From NCBI RefSeq assembly GCF_026625145.1, contig NZ_CP113088.1, positions 3,327,501 to 3,391,500 of the forward strand: 64,000 bases of DNA, read 5' to 3'. Below, one piece after another: positions 29,626-39,936 of the stretch. The translations under genes and the position numbers were made by a program. How positions within the stretch are numbered: position 1 is the first letter of the stretch; every line of letters starts with the position of its first letter. The notes beneath the pieces were generated by a model. It saw only the letters and a list, made by a program, of their open reading frames with translations. It had not been told where the DNA came from and ran no database searches. The DNA is from Lacinutrix neustonica (lineage in GTDB: Bacteria; Bacteroidota; Bacteroidia; Flavobacteriales; Flavobacteriaceae).

Positions 29626-30376
29626 ATGCTGAGGGCAATTATAGTAGACGATGAACAACTCTCCATAGAGAGTTTAAAATGGGAGCTTAGCACACATTTT
29701 CCGAGAAATTGAAGTGGTTTTTTCTACAAAAAACAGCAGCGAAGCTATAAAAGCCATAAATGTTTTGCAACCAAATTTACTTTTCATAGACATCCAAATG
29801 CCTGATATGGATGGATTTCAGTTATTAAATCAACTTGAATTTAGGGACTTTGACATTATTTTTATTACAGCTTTTGACCGGTATGCGATTAAGGCGCTGA
29901 AGGTAAATGCTATAGATTATTTATTGAAACCCATCGACAAAGAGGAATTAGGTATTGCCATCAAAAAAGTTATTAAACACCAAAAAGAAGAAACTTTAGG
30001 AGAAAATTTAAGAGAAATATTAAGAAACTCGAGAAGTAACAATGAAATAAAGCATTCCAAAATAGCCCTTCATATGGAGAAAAAAATAATTCTTGTGGAG
30101 CAAAATGAAATACTGTATTGTAAATCTCAAGGAAGTTACACGTATGTTTTTATGCATAATGGACCAAAACATCTTATCTCTAAAAACTTGAAACAGTTAT
30201 TTTTAAGCCTTGACCAAAAGGAGTTTTTAAGGATTCACCAGTCGTATTTAGTGAATCGAAAATATATTGTAGAATATTATAGAGGTGATGGTGGAGAAAT
30301 AATTTTAACCAATGGCAAGAACTTACCTGTGTCTAGAAGTAAGAAAAATGAATTGTTACAACTCATTACAAATTAA
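29626..30376 (+). CDS. LytTR-family response regulator (frame-broken)
   Basis: Receiver domain with acidic pocket DDEQ, phospho-acceptor Asp in LLFIDIQMPDMDGF, the conserved Thr/Lys (IFITAF, LLKPID), then a LytTR DNA-binding domain (EILYCKSQGSYTYVFM, FLRIHQSYLVNRKYI). The frame breaks at 29701-29706 (CCGAGA); repair gives STHFPEIEVVFSTK. The start is ATG 29626 (MLRAIIVDDEQ). The next gene, 8 bp downstream, is its likely sensor kinase. Confidence 0.9.
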
Positions 30377-30384
30377 ATAAATCA

Positions 30385-31857
30385 TTGAATTTTTTTAATG
30401 ACAATTTTTATACGCTGTTTTATGGATGTACGCTAGGAAGTATTTTTATACTTTCCTTAATTACATTTTTTATTTATCTTAAAATAAAAGAAAGAAGTTT
30501 TCTATTCTATTCACTATATGCTTTTTGCTTAAATATTTACATTGGTATACGTGCCCTAGATGTAATATCGCATAGTGCAAGTAGCACTGTAATGGAAATT
30601 AATTTGTATGTCAACTGGCCGCTTCAATTTGTTTATTATACCCTATATCTTCTTTTTATACGTTCCTTTTTTAATTTTAAAATAACCCAACCTAAAGTTG
30701 ATACACTTATCATTAAATTTCTTTGGATCTTAGGATTGGCGTGTTTTGGGTTTACCCTAATTAATGTCTTCTTTCTCTCAAATACTAATACAGATTTGCC
30801 TTACTATTTTAGTGAATTTATAATATATTTCTATATCCCTACATTTCTGCCTTTTGTGGTATATATTATCTATAAAATCCTCCAAACAAAAAACCCAGCA
30901 AAATACTATATAATTTTAGGAGGCACTAGTTACGTTGTATCTGCACTTGTTTCTATGTATTTCTCTGTAAATGACGGGTTTGATTTTCCAATATTTTTCT
31001 TTATGATTGGAGTTCAGGTTGAATTTCTATTTTTTATTATTGCACTAGGTATAAAAGTTTATGGCATATTTAAGGAAAAAAACAAGTTTCAAAAACAATT
31101 AATAACGCAGTTAAAAGAAAATAAAAAACTTATTGAGTATAATAATGAGATCCTTTTAGAGCGTATTGAATTGTTTGCTGAAAAGGAAATAGAGCTTGAA
31201 TTGAAACATAGTATCAGCGTATTAAAATCTAAGGTATTTAGAAGTCAGGCCCACTCTCATTTTATCTTTAACATTTTAAACTCTATTAAAGGGACAATAA
31301 TCAATGATGAAAAAGAAAAATCAATTGAACAAATCAATAATTTTTCAAAGTTGATAAGAAGTATCCTCAATCATTCTTGGGAAGAAGAAATCTCCTTGGA
31401 AAAGGAAATTGAAATTACACAGCTTTATTTTGCTTTAGAAAATCAAAGGTTTAACAATCAAATTAAATTTAGCGTAACACTACACAATCGCATTAACTCG
31501 CCGGAGCTTATTATGGTGCCTCCGTTTATTATTCAGCCTTTTATTGAAAATGCCATTTGGCACGGATTAGCCAATAAGGAAGAAGATAGAAAGCTCAATC
31601 TTAGTATAGAAAAACAAGACAAGTATTTGTTAATTAAGGTAAGGGATAATGGTATTGGCATTTTAAAATCGTTGGAAATAAAGCGTAAAAAAAGTATCAA
31701 TCACAAATCGATGGGGATTGATATCACTAGAGAAAGATTAAAGCTTTTTGCTCAGAAGTGCAATGAAAACTATGATCTTTTTTTGGAAAATATTGGTGAC
31801 GAACAGAACTCTAAAGGCACTCAAGTTACGATTCAAATTCCTTATAAAACGGTATAA
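30385..31857 (+). CDS. LytS/YehU-type sensor histidine kinase with 7TM sensor
   Basis: A 490-residue membrane kinase. About seven helices lie in residues 1-235 (7TMR-DISM-like), then a coiled-coil linker. The His_kinase motif SQAHSHFIFNILNSIKG has the phospho-acceptor His. The ATPase domain has PPFIIQPFIENAIWHG (N-box), DNGIGI (G1) and KGTQVTIQIPY. It starts at TTG, 8 bp after the LytTR regulator, so they form one operon. This kinase class pairs with LytTR regulators, often for peptide or cell-envelope signals. Confidence 0.9.
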   Translation: MNFFNDNFYTLFYGCTLGSIFILSLITFFIYLKIKERSFLFYSLYAFCLNIYIGIRALDVISHSASSTVMEINLYVNWPLQFVYYTLYLLFIRSFFNFKITQPKVDTLIIKFLWILGLACFGFTLINVFFLSNTNTDLPYYFSEFIIYFYIPTFLPFVVYIIYKILQTKNPAKYYIILGGTSYVVSALVSMYFSVNDGFDFPIFFFMIGVQVEFLFFIIALGIKVYGIFKEKNKFQKQLITQLKENKKLIEYNNEILLERIELFAEKEIELELKHSISVLKSKVFRSQAHSHFIFNILNSIKGTIINDEKEKSIEQINNFSKLIRSILNHSWEEEISLEKEIEITQLYFALENQRFNNQIKFSVTLHNRINSPELIMVPPFIIQPFIENAIWHGLANKEEDRKLNLSIEKQDKYLLIKVRDNGIGILKSLEIKRKKSINHKSMGIDITRERLKLFAQKCNENYDLFLENIGDEQNSKGTQVTIQIPYKTV

Positions 31858-32089
31858 TTATTTGGGGTTTGTTAACGATTAAAAAAAAATTGAAATTTTA
31901 GAAGTAAAGACAATGAATAATATAAATAGTTAAAGGATAAGGAAGCCCTCGGTGTTTGAAAATTAGAAATTAGTCATTATTGTAGCTTCCCCATAAATAG
32001 GACAGTTAATAGTTCAAATTTACTAACTTTAAAGCTTAAAACACGCAAACGATCTTATACAAGTACGTTGGTCATCATTTAACAAAACC

Positions 32090-32404
32090 ATGAGATACAA
32101 GAAAATTAGAGGTTTAAAAAGGAAGGTTGCTAATATCCCAAAATGGATTGAAGGGTATTTAGAATTCCATCATGAACATTTAATTGAATATAAATATAAT
32201 AAGGCGAAAGTATATGTTGACCCATGGGATAATTTAAATTTTACGAATAGCCACATACGCGAACCCAAAGGAAAGGCTAAAAGAGAGATCTTGAAAGGAC
32301 TGGAAAAAATCTATGACAGCTGGAAAATTGAATTAGAAAAATTAAATAAGCCTTATTATTACTATATTTTTAGTTATTACCTATTCAAATCAAAAAAAAT
32401 ATAA
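32090..32404 (+). CDS. Hypothetical protein with replaced C-terminus
   Basis: A 104-residue basic protein (MRYKKIRGLKRKVANIPKWIEGY) rich in Lys, Trp and Tyr, with no signal or membrane segment. The last ~15 residues (YYYYIFSYYLFKSKKI) are read out of frame through DNA that encodes the membrane helix of the AraC-type remnant in another frame. I infer that the true C-terminus was lost in a rearrangement at about 32345. Function unknown. Confidence 0.45.
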   Translation: MRYKKIRGLKRKVANIPKWIEGYLEFHHEHLIEYKYNKAKVYVDPWDNLNFTNSHIREPKGKAKREILKGLEKIYDSWKIELEKLNKPYYYYIFSYYLFKSKKI

Positions 32405-32858
32405 AAACCGGTTTAACGATTTGATCTCGAGAAATAATATTCAAAAAGATTTAGGCGCCACCAATATAACAAAGGTAAAGTCATTTGATATAGCAGATGA
32501 CGTTATAAAGCGAATTTTAAATGAATTGAAAGACTTTGAGAACAAAAACAAATTCCTTCGAAAGGATTTATCATTAAATAATTTAGCTAAAGATTTTAAT
32601 ACTAATAGTGTTTATCTTTCAAAAATAGTTAACCATTACAAAGGACTTTCATTTTCTAATTATTTAAATGATTTAAGGCTAGAATATTGTTTGGAACAAT
32701 TAAACTCTAACCATCAATTAAGAGCGTATACAATAAAAGCAATTTCTAGCGAGGTTGGATTTAGTAATTCAGAATCTTTCTCTAAAGCTTTTTATAACAA
32801 AACGGGAATCAAGCCTTCATTCTATGTAACAGAATTAAACAAATTAACTCGAAATTAA
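32346..32858 (+). pseudogene. N-terminally truncated AraC-family regulator
   Basis: The frame is open from 32346 and encodes ISLIITIFLVITYSNQKKYKNRFNDLIS, which is the membrane helix and linker seen after TPR repeats in Bacteroidota AraC-type regulators. A complete helix-turn-helix domain follows (LSLNNLAKDFNTNSVYLSKIVNHYKG, then EVGFSNSESFSKAFYNKTGIKPS). The TPR sensor portion and start are missing; TAA at 32343-32345 precedes it. A TTG at 32421 could start a 145-residue DNA-binding fragment. The sequence upstream belongs to a different gene. Confidence 0.65.
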
Positions 32859-32933
32859 TAAATTTCGACTCATTCAATGCTTATTACAATAGCTCATTAA
32901 AAATAAATTCATAAAATTGTAATTAACAAAAAC

Positions 32934-33082
32934 ATAAAAAAAATCAAAAATCAAAAATTTGCAACTTTCCCGAGTTATCTTTAAAGAACATGTTAACTGT
33001 TATTGGGGGTACTAATGGTGGTGATATTATTATAGATAAGAACAAACTTAAAAAGCCTGGCCAAGGTAATACTGAGGATTAA
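32934..33082 (+). CDS. Small double-glycine-leader peptide (candidate peptide precursor)
   Basis: The downstream frame from ATG 32990 reads MLTVIGGTNGGDIIIDKNK and then LKKPGQGNTED before TAA. Restoring one base at 32970-32973 (CCCGAG, the usual break type) extends it upstream to KKIKNQKFATFPELSLKNM. This makes a 49-residue peptide with a classic leader (ELSLKNMLTVIGG) ending in Gly-Gly and a 23-residue Gly/Lys-rich remainder TNGGDIIIDKNKLKKPGQGN... The first codon would be ATA at 32934 where ATG is expected. It is followed at once by a terminator and by a prolyl oligopeptidase gene. No known family is named. Confidence 0.5.
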
Positions 33083-33097
33083 TTTTTGCATGTACGA

Positions 33098-33136
33098 AAC
33101 AGTTCTAATTATAATGTTATATTAGAACTGTTTTTA
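33098..33136 (+). terminator. Terminator after the double-glycine peptide
   Basis: Arms AACAGTTCTAAT / ATTAGAACTGTT around a 12-base loop, ending in Ts. It lies 16 bp after the peptide stop, supporting a real short transcript. Confidence 0.75.
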
Positions 33137-33162
33137 TATAACCATACCATAGTTTTTAAATA

Positions 33163-35355
33163 ATGATTAATAAAATTTTAGTTACACTGTTCCTGTTTTT
33201 GTTTTTTAATTGTTCAGAAAAAAATAAAATTGACAAAGTTTTAACCCCTCCTGCTATAGAGGGTATAAGGGCTGTTGATAATTATTTTGGTAAAGAAGTC
33301 GAAGACTTATTTAGAAACATTGAAAACACGAAAGATTCTACAATTATTGTTTGGTACGAAGCTCAAGATAAATATGCTGAAAATTACTTGAATAAAATAG
33401 CTGGAAGAGACAGTCTAGTTAGAACATTATTTGAGATTGATAATAGGAAATCTTATAAAATTAGTAAAGTAAGGATTACCGAAAATGATACATGGTTTTA
33501 TTTAAAAAAAAATATTGATGAAAGCTATTACAAGCTCTACTATAAAAACACCGAAGATGGTGAAGAGTTTTTACTATATGACCCTATATCCTTCAAACCA
33601 GAAGCAGGCAATGATTATATTATAAATTACATAAATCCTAGTTGGGATTCTAAATACATTATTGTTTCACTATCACATTCGGAAGAGAGTTGTCCGAACT
33701 GATTGTTATAGACATGGAGACTAAAAAACCGAAATCTCAAACAATAGATAATGCTTGGCCTTCAAATTTTTTAGGTGTGAACTGGCTTCCCGATAACTCC
33801 GGTATAACGTTCCTTCACTTCCCTAATGGTGATACTTCAGAAACTAAATTCAAGCAAAACTCACAAGCGGTAATCTATTTTCTTAATGAAGACCCTAAAG
33901 ACCTAAAATCAATCTTCGGAAATAAAACACATTCAAAATTTAATATTAATGAAAACGAATATCCTATTCCTGTGATAAAATCTGCTGAAGATAAATATAT
34001 TATAGGCTATATTGCTGGGGTAGATACTTATTGGGACGCTTATTATGCCAAAATAGATGACATTAAATTAGGTCGTCTTAATTGGAAACTACTGCATTCA
34101 AAAAAGGAGAAAGTAGTTCATAATAATGGTTTCTTTAAGGGTGACCAATTCATTTTCTTATCTGCTAAAAACACTATCAATAGAAATATTCTTTCCGTGA
34201 CAATGGATTCTTTAGATTTTGAAAAGCCAAAAATAGTTGCAAAGGAAAAAGTTTCAGAAATTATTAATAATTTTGAAATTACGAAGGATGTGATCTACTA
34301 CACTACTACTAAACATGGGGTAGAGGCTAATTTATACAAAATTGATAGTAGTGGGGAAAAAATGATAGAAACTCCCAAAAAAGCAGGTGAAATTAGCCTT
34401 TACACAAAATCCATTAATAGTAATGATTTATGGGTAACTACTCGCGGGTGGGTTAACTCAAACATTCGCTATAAATATCATTATGAAACGAATACGTTCA
34501 TTGAAGATAATTTATTACCAAAGATGAATTTCCCGAATTTAAAAATTTAATTGCAGATGAAGTTCTAGTAACTGCCCACGATGGTGAAAAAATTCCTTTA
34601 TCAATCATATACGATAAAAACATAAAAAAGAATAGTAAAAACCCTGTTTTCATTTATTCATACGGTGCGTACGGAGATATAGAAAGCCCTTATTTTTCAC
34701 CATTAATGTTGAACTTTGTTGCAAATGGTGGTGTTTTTGGTATTGCACATGTAAGAGGTGGTGGCGAAAAAGGAGAAGAGTGGCACAATGGCGGGTTTAA
34801 AACAACAAAACCAAATTCTTGGAAAGACCTAATCTCTTGTACTGAGTATTTAATTAATGAGCAATTTACCTCATCTAATCATACAGCAATTTATGGTGGT
34901 AGTGCTGGAGGTATAACAATAGGAAGAGCGATGACAGAAAGGCCGGACTTGTTTGCTGTAGCTATATCTGAAGCCGGTTTATTAAATCCATTAAGAATGG
35001 AAACTGGTGCTGGAGGTTCTAACTATAAAGAATTTGGTACTGTAAAAGATTCTACTGAATCTATAGGGTTAATAACTATGGATTCTTATTTAAGCATTAA
35101 GGATAGCGTTGATTATCCTGCAACCTATTTAACCATTGGTATTAATGATCCATTGGTTAATCCATGGATGACAGGAAAATTTGCTGCTAAATTACAAAAT
35201 GCAACTACGCTTAAAAGGCCTGTGATGCTTAATGTAGATTTTAATTCGGTCATGATGGTTCTAACGATCAGCTAAAACTATACGAAGAGTGGGCTAATAT
35301 TTTTTCTTTTGTATTATGGCAAACTGGACATCCTGATTATCAATTAAAAAAATAG
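33163..35355 (+). CDS. S9A prolyl oligopeptidase lipoprotein (frame-broken three times)
   Basis: Serine protease cleaving after proline in short peptides. Lipoprotein signal LFLFFNCSEKN; an N-terminal beta-propeller region; a C-terminal alpha/beta-hydrolase with IYSYGAYG, RGGGEKGEEWH, the nucleophile in YGGSAGGITIGR, Asp in IGINDPLV and His in SGHDGSND. Breaks at 33679-33682 (repair: SHSGRELSELIVID), 34533-34536 (MNFPEFKNLIADE) and 35246-35249 (VDFNSGHDGSNDQ) are all one-base losses in TCTGG/CCAGA-type sites. With these repaired the catalytic triad is complete. Lipid anchoring puts it in the envelope. Confidence 0.88.
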
Positions 35356-35574
35356 AGTTTCCTGTTAAAAAACTAACTAAGCAAATAAGGATAAAATGAC
35401 GCCATTTAATGAACTCTCTAAATATGGAAAGATTAATGCATTAATAATGGCAGATAGCATATCGAAAACTAAATAAAATGATTCTTGGAATTTAGTATTC
35501 TATTATACAAAAATATAGATTGTTTCTTTCTTCATAAATGAAGTGGTTTTAGTAATATTAATTTACGAAAAAGT

Positions 35575-36848
35575 CTAACTACTGCTGTTTAAATTCTTTT
35601 TCTTCTCAGCTTCTTTCTCTTTATTTAGTAAATCATCTTTTAAAGTATTCATGTCTGCACTTATTTTGTTTTCTAGTACGCGTGCATAGATTTGTGTTGT
35701 TGCAATTTTTGTATGGCCCAACAACTTAGAAACCGTTTCTATAGGAACGCCATTAGATAAAGTAACGGTAGTCGCAAATGTGTGTCGTGCCATATGAAAC
35801 GTTAAGTTTTTCTCGGATGCCAACGAAGTTGGCGACTTCTTTTAGAAATACGTTTAGTTTCTCGTTTGTTAATACTGGTAATAGAGAATCGTTTACAGCT
35901 GTACTTGGATGGTCTTTGTATTTATTTACAATATCTAATGCTTGTCCTAACAAGGGTACTTTAACTGTTGTATTTGTCTTTTGCCTTTTGGTCATTATCC
36001 AATGACCGCCATCGATACTTATTACTAAATTGGTAGGTTTTAGATTCACTATATCTACATAACTAATACCGGTGTAGCAGCTAAAAACGAATAGGTCGCG
36101 TACGCGATCTAGACGCTTTGAAACGAAAACTTTGTCTTCAAGATTTTTTAGTTCTAGTTCGGTTAGAAATTCTCGACTTGTCTTGTCATAAGTCATTTTC
36201 CATCTTACAAATGGATCTCTATCAATCCACTCTAAATGATAGGCTAGGGTTACTATCTTTCGTAAGCGTTGTATGTGTTTCATTCTCGTATTATTACTTA
36301 GCGCTTTGGGATGGCCTACTGGCCATATTTCACATAGAAATAATTCAAAATGACTTAGGAATTCAAAATTGAGTTGGTTGAGGTAAATGTCTGTGGTGTT
36401 TTTTTTCTTCTGCAGGAACTTAAATACATAATTTTGTGTAATGCCAAAGTTTCTAATAGAACCAGCTGCGAGGGTATTTCTGATTTTTTGATTGTGATAC
36501 TCTATGATATTGTTCAGCGTTTTTCCATCCTGGTCGTTCTCTCCTGTATACTCTGCTTTAATTAATTGAGCGGTGATAAGTTCTCCTTTGAATTTTAGGT
36601 CTTGATAGATTTGAAAGAGTTTTGTGCTAACTTCTTCAATATAAAGGTTAATTTGTTTCGATTGCGAAGAGGTGCCTTTTGCTTTTTTCTTTTTAGCATC
36701 CCATAAGGAAACTGGAACTCGCTTTTTTAAACTAAGGTTCACTCTTTTTCCATCTACAGTAATTCTAATGTAGAGTAGTGCTTCATTGTTAATTGCTCTT
36801 GTGGTTTGTAACCGTGAAGAATGTTGAAAACGTGTGTTTTGTGCGCAT
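35575..36848 (-). CDS. Tyrosine site-specific integrase (frame-broken twice)
   Basis: Bacteroidota-type phage/ICE integrase, about 424 residues after repair. It has an N-terminal arm-binding domain (start ATG 36848, MRTKHTFSTFF), a SAM-like core-binding domain and a catalytic domain with FSCYTGISYVDIVNL, HMARHTFATT (HxxR) and the Tyr in TTQIYARVLE. Breaks at 36812-36817 (CCGTGA; repair FFRLQTTRAINNEALL) and 35811-35816 (TCTCGG; repair GIQKNLTFHMARH). Its 5' end faces the tRNA-Arg gene 234 bp away, the usual layout for an element integrated in a tRNA 3' end. Confidence 0.9.
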
Positions 36849-36925
36849 AGTTGTCGTCTTTAGATATTAAACATCGTTAGGACGAAAGTCAAATCAACTG
36901 TACTCTTTTCAAAACTGTTATTTTT

Positions 36926-36952
36926 CAAAGTGTCTGCTTAGCAGACACTTTG
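36926..36952. repeat. Perfect 12-bp inverted repeat upstream of the integrase
   Basis: CAAAGTGTCTGC (36926-36937) and GCAGACACTTTG (36941-36952) flank TTA. A partial third copy (AGCAGACATTT) follows near 36972. It may be an excisionase/integrase arm-binding or operator site. It lies between the integrase start and the att core. Confidence 0.55.
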
Positions 36953-37023
36953 AACTGGAGATAACCGAATAGCAGACATTTAAATTCAAATAGTATCAAA
37001 TTAAATGTTGTACTAAAAACGTG

Positions 37024-37057
37024 AAAACCACTCAAATCATAGTGATTGAGTGGTTTT
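37024..37057 (-). terminator. Terminator downstream of tRNA-Arg
   Basis: Arms AAAACCACTCAA / TTGAGTGGTTTT with a 10-base loop, 25 bp past the 3' end of the minus-strand tRNA gene. Confidence 0.7.
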
Positions 37058-37081
37058 AGTAAGAATTGTAATTCTTTAAAG

Positions 37082-37155
37082 TGACCTCGACTGGATTCAA
37101 ACCAGTAACCTCTTGAGCCGTAATCAAGTGCGCTATTCAGTTGCGCCACGAGGCC
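37082..37155 (-). tRNA. tRNA-Arg (anticodon ACG)
   Basis: On the minus strand the acceptor GGCCTCG pairs with CGAGGTC (one G-U), with discriminator A. The anticodon stem CTTGA/TCAAG encloses TTACGGC with anticodon ACG. The T-arm is ACTGG/CCAGT. CCA is not encoded. Its 3' end (37081-37097) doubles as the proposed att core of the island on its left. Confidence 0.95.
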
Positions 37156-37218
37156 TTTTTTGTGGGTGCAAATATATTCTTTTTTTATATATTCTTCAAA
37201 ATAAAAACAGAAAATAAA

Positions 37219-37371
37219 TTAATCTAATGCTTTTTTTGTCACATAGAGCTTCCAGCCAAATATTGCCATCTGAAGTTTGGAGGCTTTACTCAAGTCTAAG
37301 CCACGTTTAGTGTAGCTCGGTAAAATGGTTTTATTGAGTTTAGCTAATGTTCTAAATAGTTGTTTTTTCAT
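37219..37371 (-). CDS. Small conserved flavobacterial protein (50 aa)
   Basis: It reads MKKQLFRTLAKLNKTILPSY, then TKRGLDLSKASKLQMAIFGW and KLYVTKKALD-stop. I recall similar 50-residue proteins in many Flavobacteriaceae, sometimes mislabelled SsrA-binding protein. It is basic, with no clear membrane helix. It is transcribed toward tRNA-Arg. Confidence 0.7.
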   Translation of the reverse strand: MKKQLFRTLAKLNKTILPSYTKRGLDLSKASKLQMAIFGWKLYVTKKALD

Positions 37372-37952
37372 GTGTAGTGCCCTTTAAAATGACAACTTAG
37401 TACCCTTTATTAAAGTAATGACTCAAAATTATAGTTTTAATCATGGATTGCCAAATTTATAAGTGTGTTTTAAAATAGTAAAACTTATTCTAGACTAAGT
37501 TTTACTTTTTATGCTCACAACAATATCCATATAATGATATCGATAGTGATTTTGGCTAATGCAATCATAATTTTGGTTTTAAAGGTTAATAATTGTAATC
37601 ATTTTTAGGATTGTTTTTTGAAGATATATTTTTTGAGCAGTATCTACCAAACAAAAATGCATAAATCAATAGATTTGACTTTACTTATATAAGTAAATAA
37701 ATCATTTATGTTTTAATAATTAATATTTTGCCTTGTAGTAAGTTATAATTAGTAATTATAATAACGCATTATCATTAATAATTAAAACAATTATAGGGTG
37801 ATTTTTGAACTGTTTTTTTTAACCAAGGGGCATTTGATTTAAAAAAGCGCTTTTTTTTAAGGTTTCGTTGATTTTAATCTTTAGATGTTAATTGTTTAGC
37901 GTATAAAAATTCGACTTGCATTAAGTTGTATATTTGCAAAAAAAAATATGAT
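37372..37952. other. Long AT-rich intergenic region
   Basis: About 580 bp with no coding frame on either strand. A TATATTTG box (37929-37936) just before the nuclease start fits the Bacteroidota -7 element, but I see no well-spaced TTG. Nothing else is recognised. Confidence 0.5.
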
Positions 37953-39911
37953 ATGAAAAATCTGCCTTTTATAATTTCATTTCTTTTTGCCTCATACTGC
38001 TGGTCCCAAGCAGTGGTTATAAATGAATTAGATTGCGATACGCCTGGAATTGATGATAAAGAGTTCGTTGAGTTGTTGTCTAGCGCTCCTAATTTTTCTT
38101 TAGACGGATATGTGTTGGTGTTTTTTAATGGTTCGAATTCGGAGGAGATTCGAGTTATCTTGCCATAGATTTAGATAATTATATTACAGATGTCAATGGT
38201 TTACTATTAGTTGGAAGTAACACTGTAACACCTTTTCCTCAGCTAATAATGCCAGCAAACGTGATACAGAATGGCGCCGATGCCGTGGCCATTTATCAAG
38301 GGAACCCTACTGATTTCCCGGAGGGAACTCTAGCAACAGAAACCAATCTTATTGATGCGTTGGTATATAGTACAGATGATGCTGAAGATACCACCTTAAT
38401 GGCATTATTAGGAGTTACAGAACAAATTAGTGAAGGCCCTGGGAATAATACCAATTCCATTCAACGTTTTGATGACAGTGCGGGGAACATAAGCTATACT
38501 GCAACAACACCAACACCAAGAGCTTTAAACGATGGAAGTGGTGTGGCATTAAACGGAATTTTAATTACAGTGTCCCAAACACAATATAATGAAGGTGCTA
38601 TTTTTGATATTACCTTTTCTACAGAACAGAATGTAACTTCAGATCTAAATTTAAATTTTATATTGAATAATGGAGGTTTTAATACTTCAGATTTTACAGG
38701 AAACACTTCGGTAACGATACCAACAAACCAAAATATAAGTGCTACAACTATCACTCTCATTGATGATACGGCAGATGAAGGCGATGAAGAATTAAAAATA
38801 AATCTTCCTACTGTTCCTTCACGGTTATTTACTGTTAAATAATAATATAAAAATTAGAGTCGTGGATAACGACTTTACTGTAGCTCCCTTTGGTACACCT
38901 TTAAACCCTACTTTTGGAGTTGTACAAAGTACGCAACCCACAAACTACTACGATAGTTTAGATGGGTTGTCCGGATCAAATTTAGAACAGGCCATACAAG
39001 ATATAATTTCAGATCCTAATAGTGTAAGAGCTCAAACCTATAGTGATATTATTGATATTTTAGAAGAAGCAGATCAAAACCCCGCCAATTCTAATCAGGT
39101 TTGGTTAGTGTATACCGAGCAGGGACGTGCTAAATTAGATTTTCAAACCACCTCCAATAATACAGGAACATGGAATCGCGAGCACACGTTTCCACGGTCA
39201 CTTGCAGGGTATCAAAGTATTGATTTGGATGATTTTAGGGATGGAAAGGACGTGTTTTGGACGACCAATGCAGACTCACTGCGTCATGGAAATAGTGATG
39301 GACATGCATTGCGCGCCGCCGATGGTCCTGAAAATAGCTCAAGAGGAAACCAGCATTATGGCCAATACAATGGTCCTACAGGAACTGCTGGGAGTTTTAA
39401 AGGCGATGTAGCAAGAAGCGTATTTTATTTGCAATTGAGATATAACGGTTTAAGTATAGAAAATGGTTTTCCTAGTACAACTGGTCAAATGGGGGATTTG
39501 GCTACGTTGCTGGATTGGCATAGAAATGATCCGCCGGATGATTTTGAGATGAATAGAAATAATGTGGTTTACACGTGGCAGCTAAATCGAAATCCAGTAA
39601 TAGATATGCCTGATTTAGTGGAATACATCCGGGGGAATAAAATCGGTGAGGTGTGGAATAATACGTTAAGTACTGAAGAATTTTTAACTGAAGCCATTAG
39701 GCTTTATCCTAACCCTGTGACTAACCGTTTATTTGTTTCTGGTTTAAAAGGGAGCTATACTATAGATATTTTTTCTTCTGAAGGACGACAATTACAAGCC
39801 TATACGAGTGAATACAATACACCTATAGATTTGCAATTGGCTAGTGGTATGTATTTTGCTAAAATTTCATCTCAGGGTAGAACACAAATAAAAAAATTCC
39901 TTGTTAAATAG
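37953..39911 (+). CDS. Secreted endonuclease I with lamin-tail domain and T9SS tail (frame-broken)
   Basis: Start ATG 37953 (MKNLPFIISFLFASYCWSQA, signal peptide). A lamin-tail-like domain covers residues ~20-150, then a Calx-beta-like segment (ITVSQTQYNEGAIFDITFST). The EndA/NucM nuclease domain has the catalytic WNREHTFPRS and SDGHALRAAD. A C-terminal type IX secretion sorting domain follows (LYPNPVTNRLFVSG to QIKKFLVK). Breaks at 38139-38142 (repair GSNSGGDSSYLAIDL) and 38819-38824 (repair VPSGYLLLNNNIK). It is an extracellular DNA/RNA-degrading enzyme, probably for nutrient acquisition. Confidence 0.9.
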
Positions 39912-39936
39912 TATCTTCGCCACTTAAAATCTAGAA

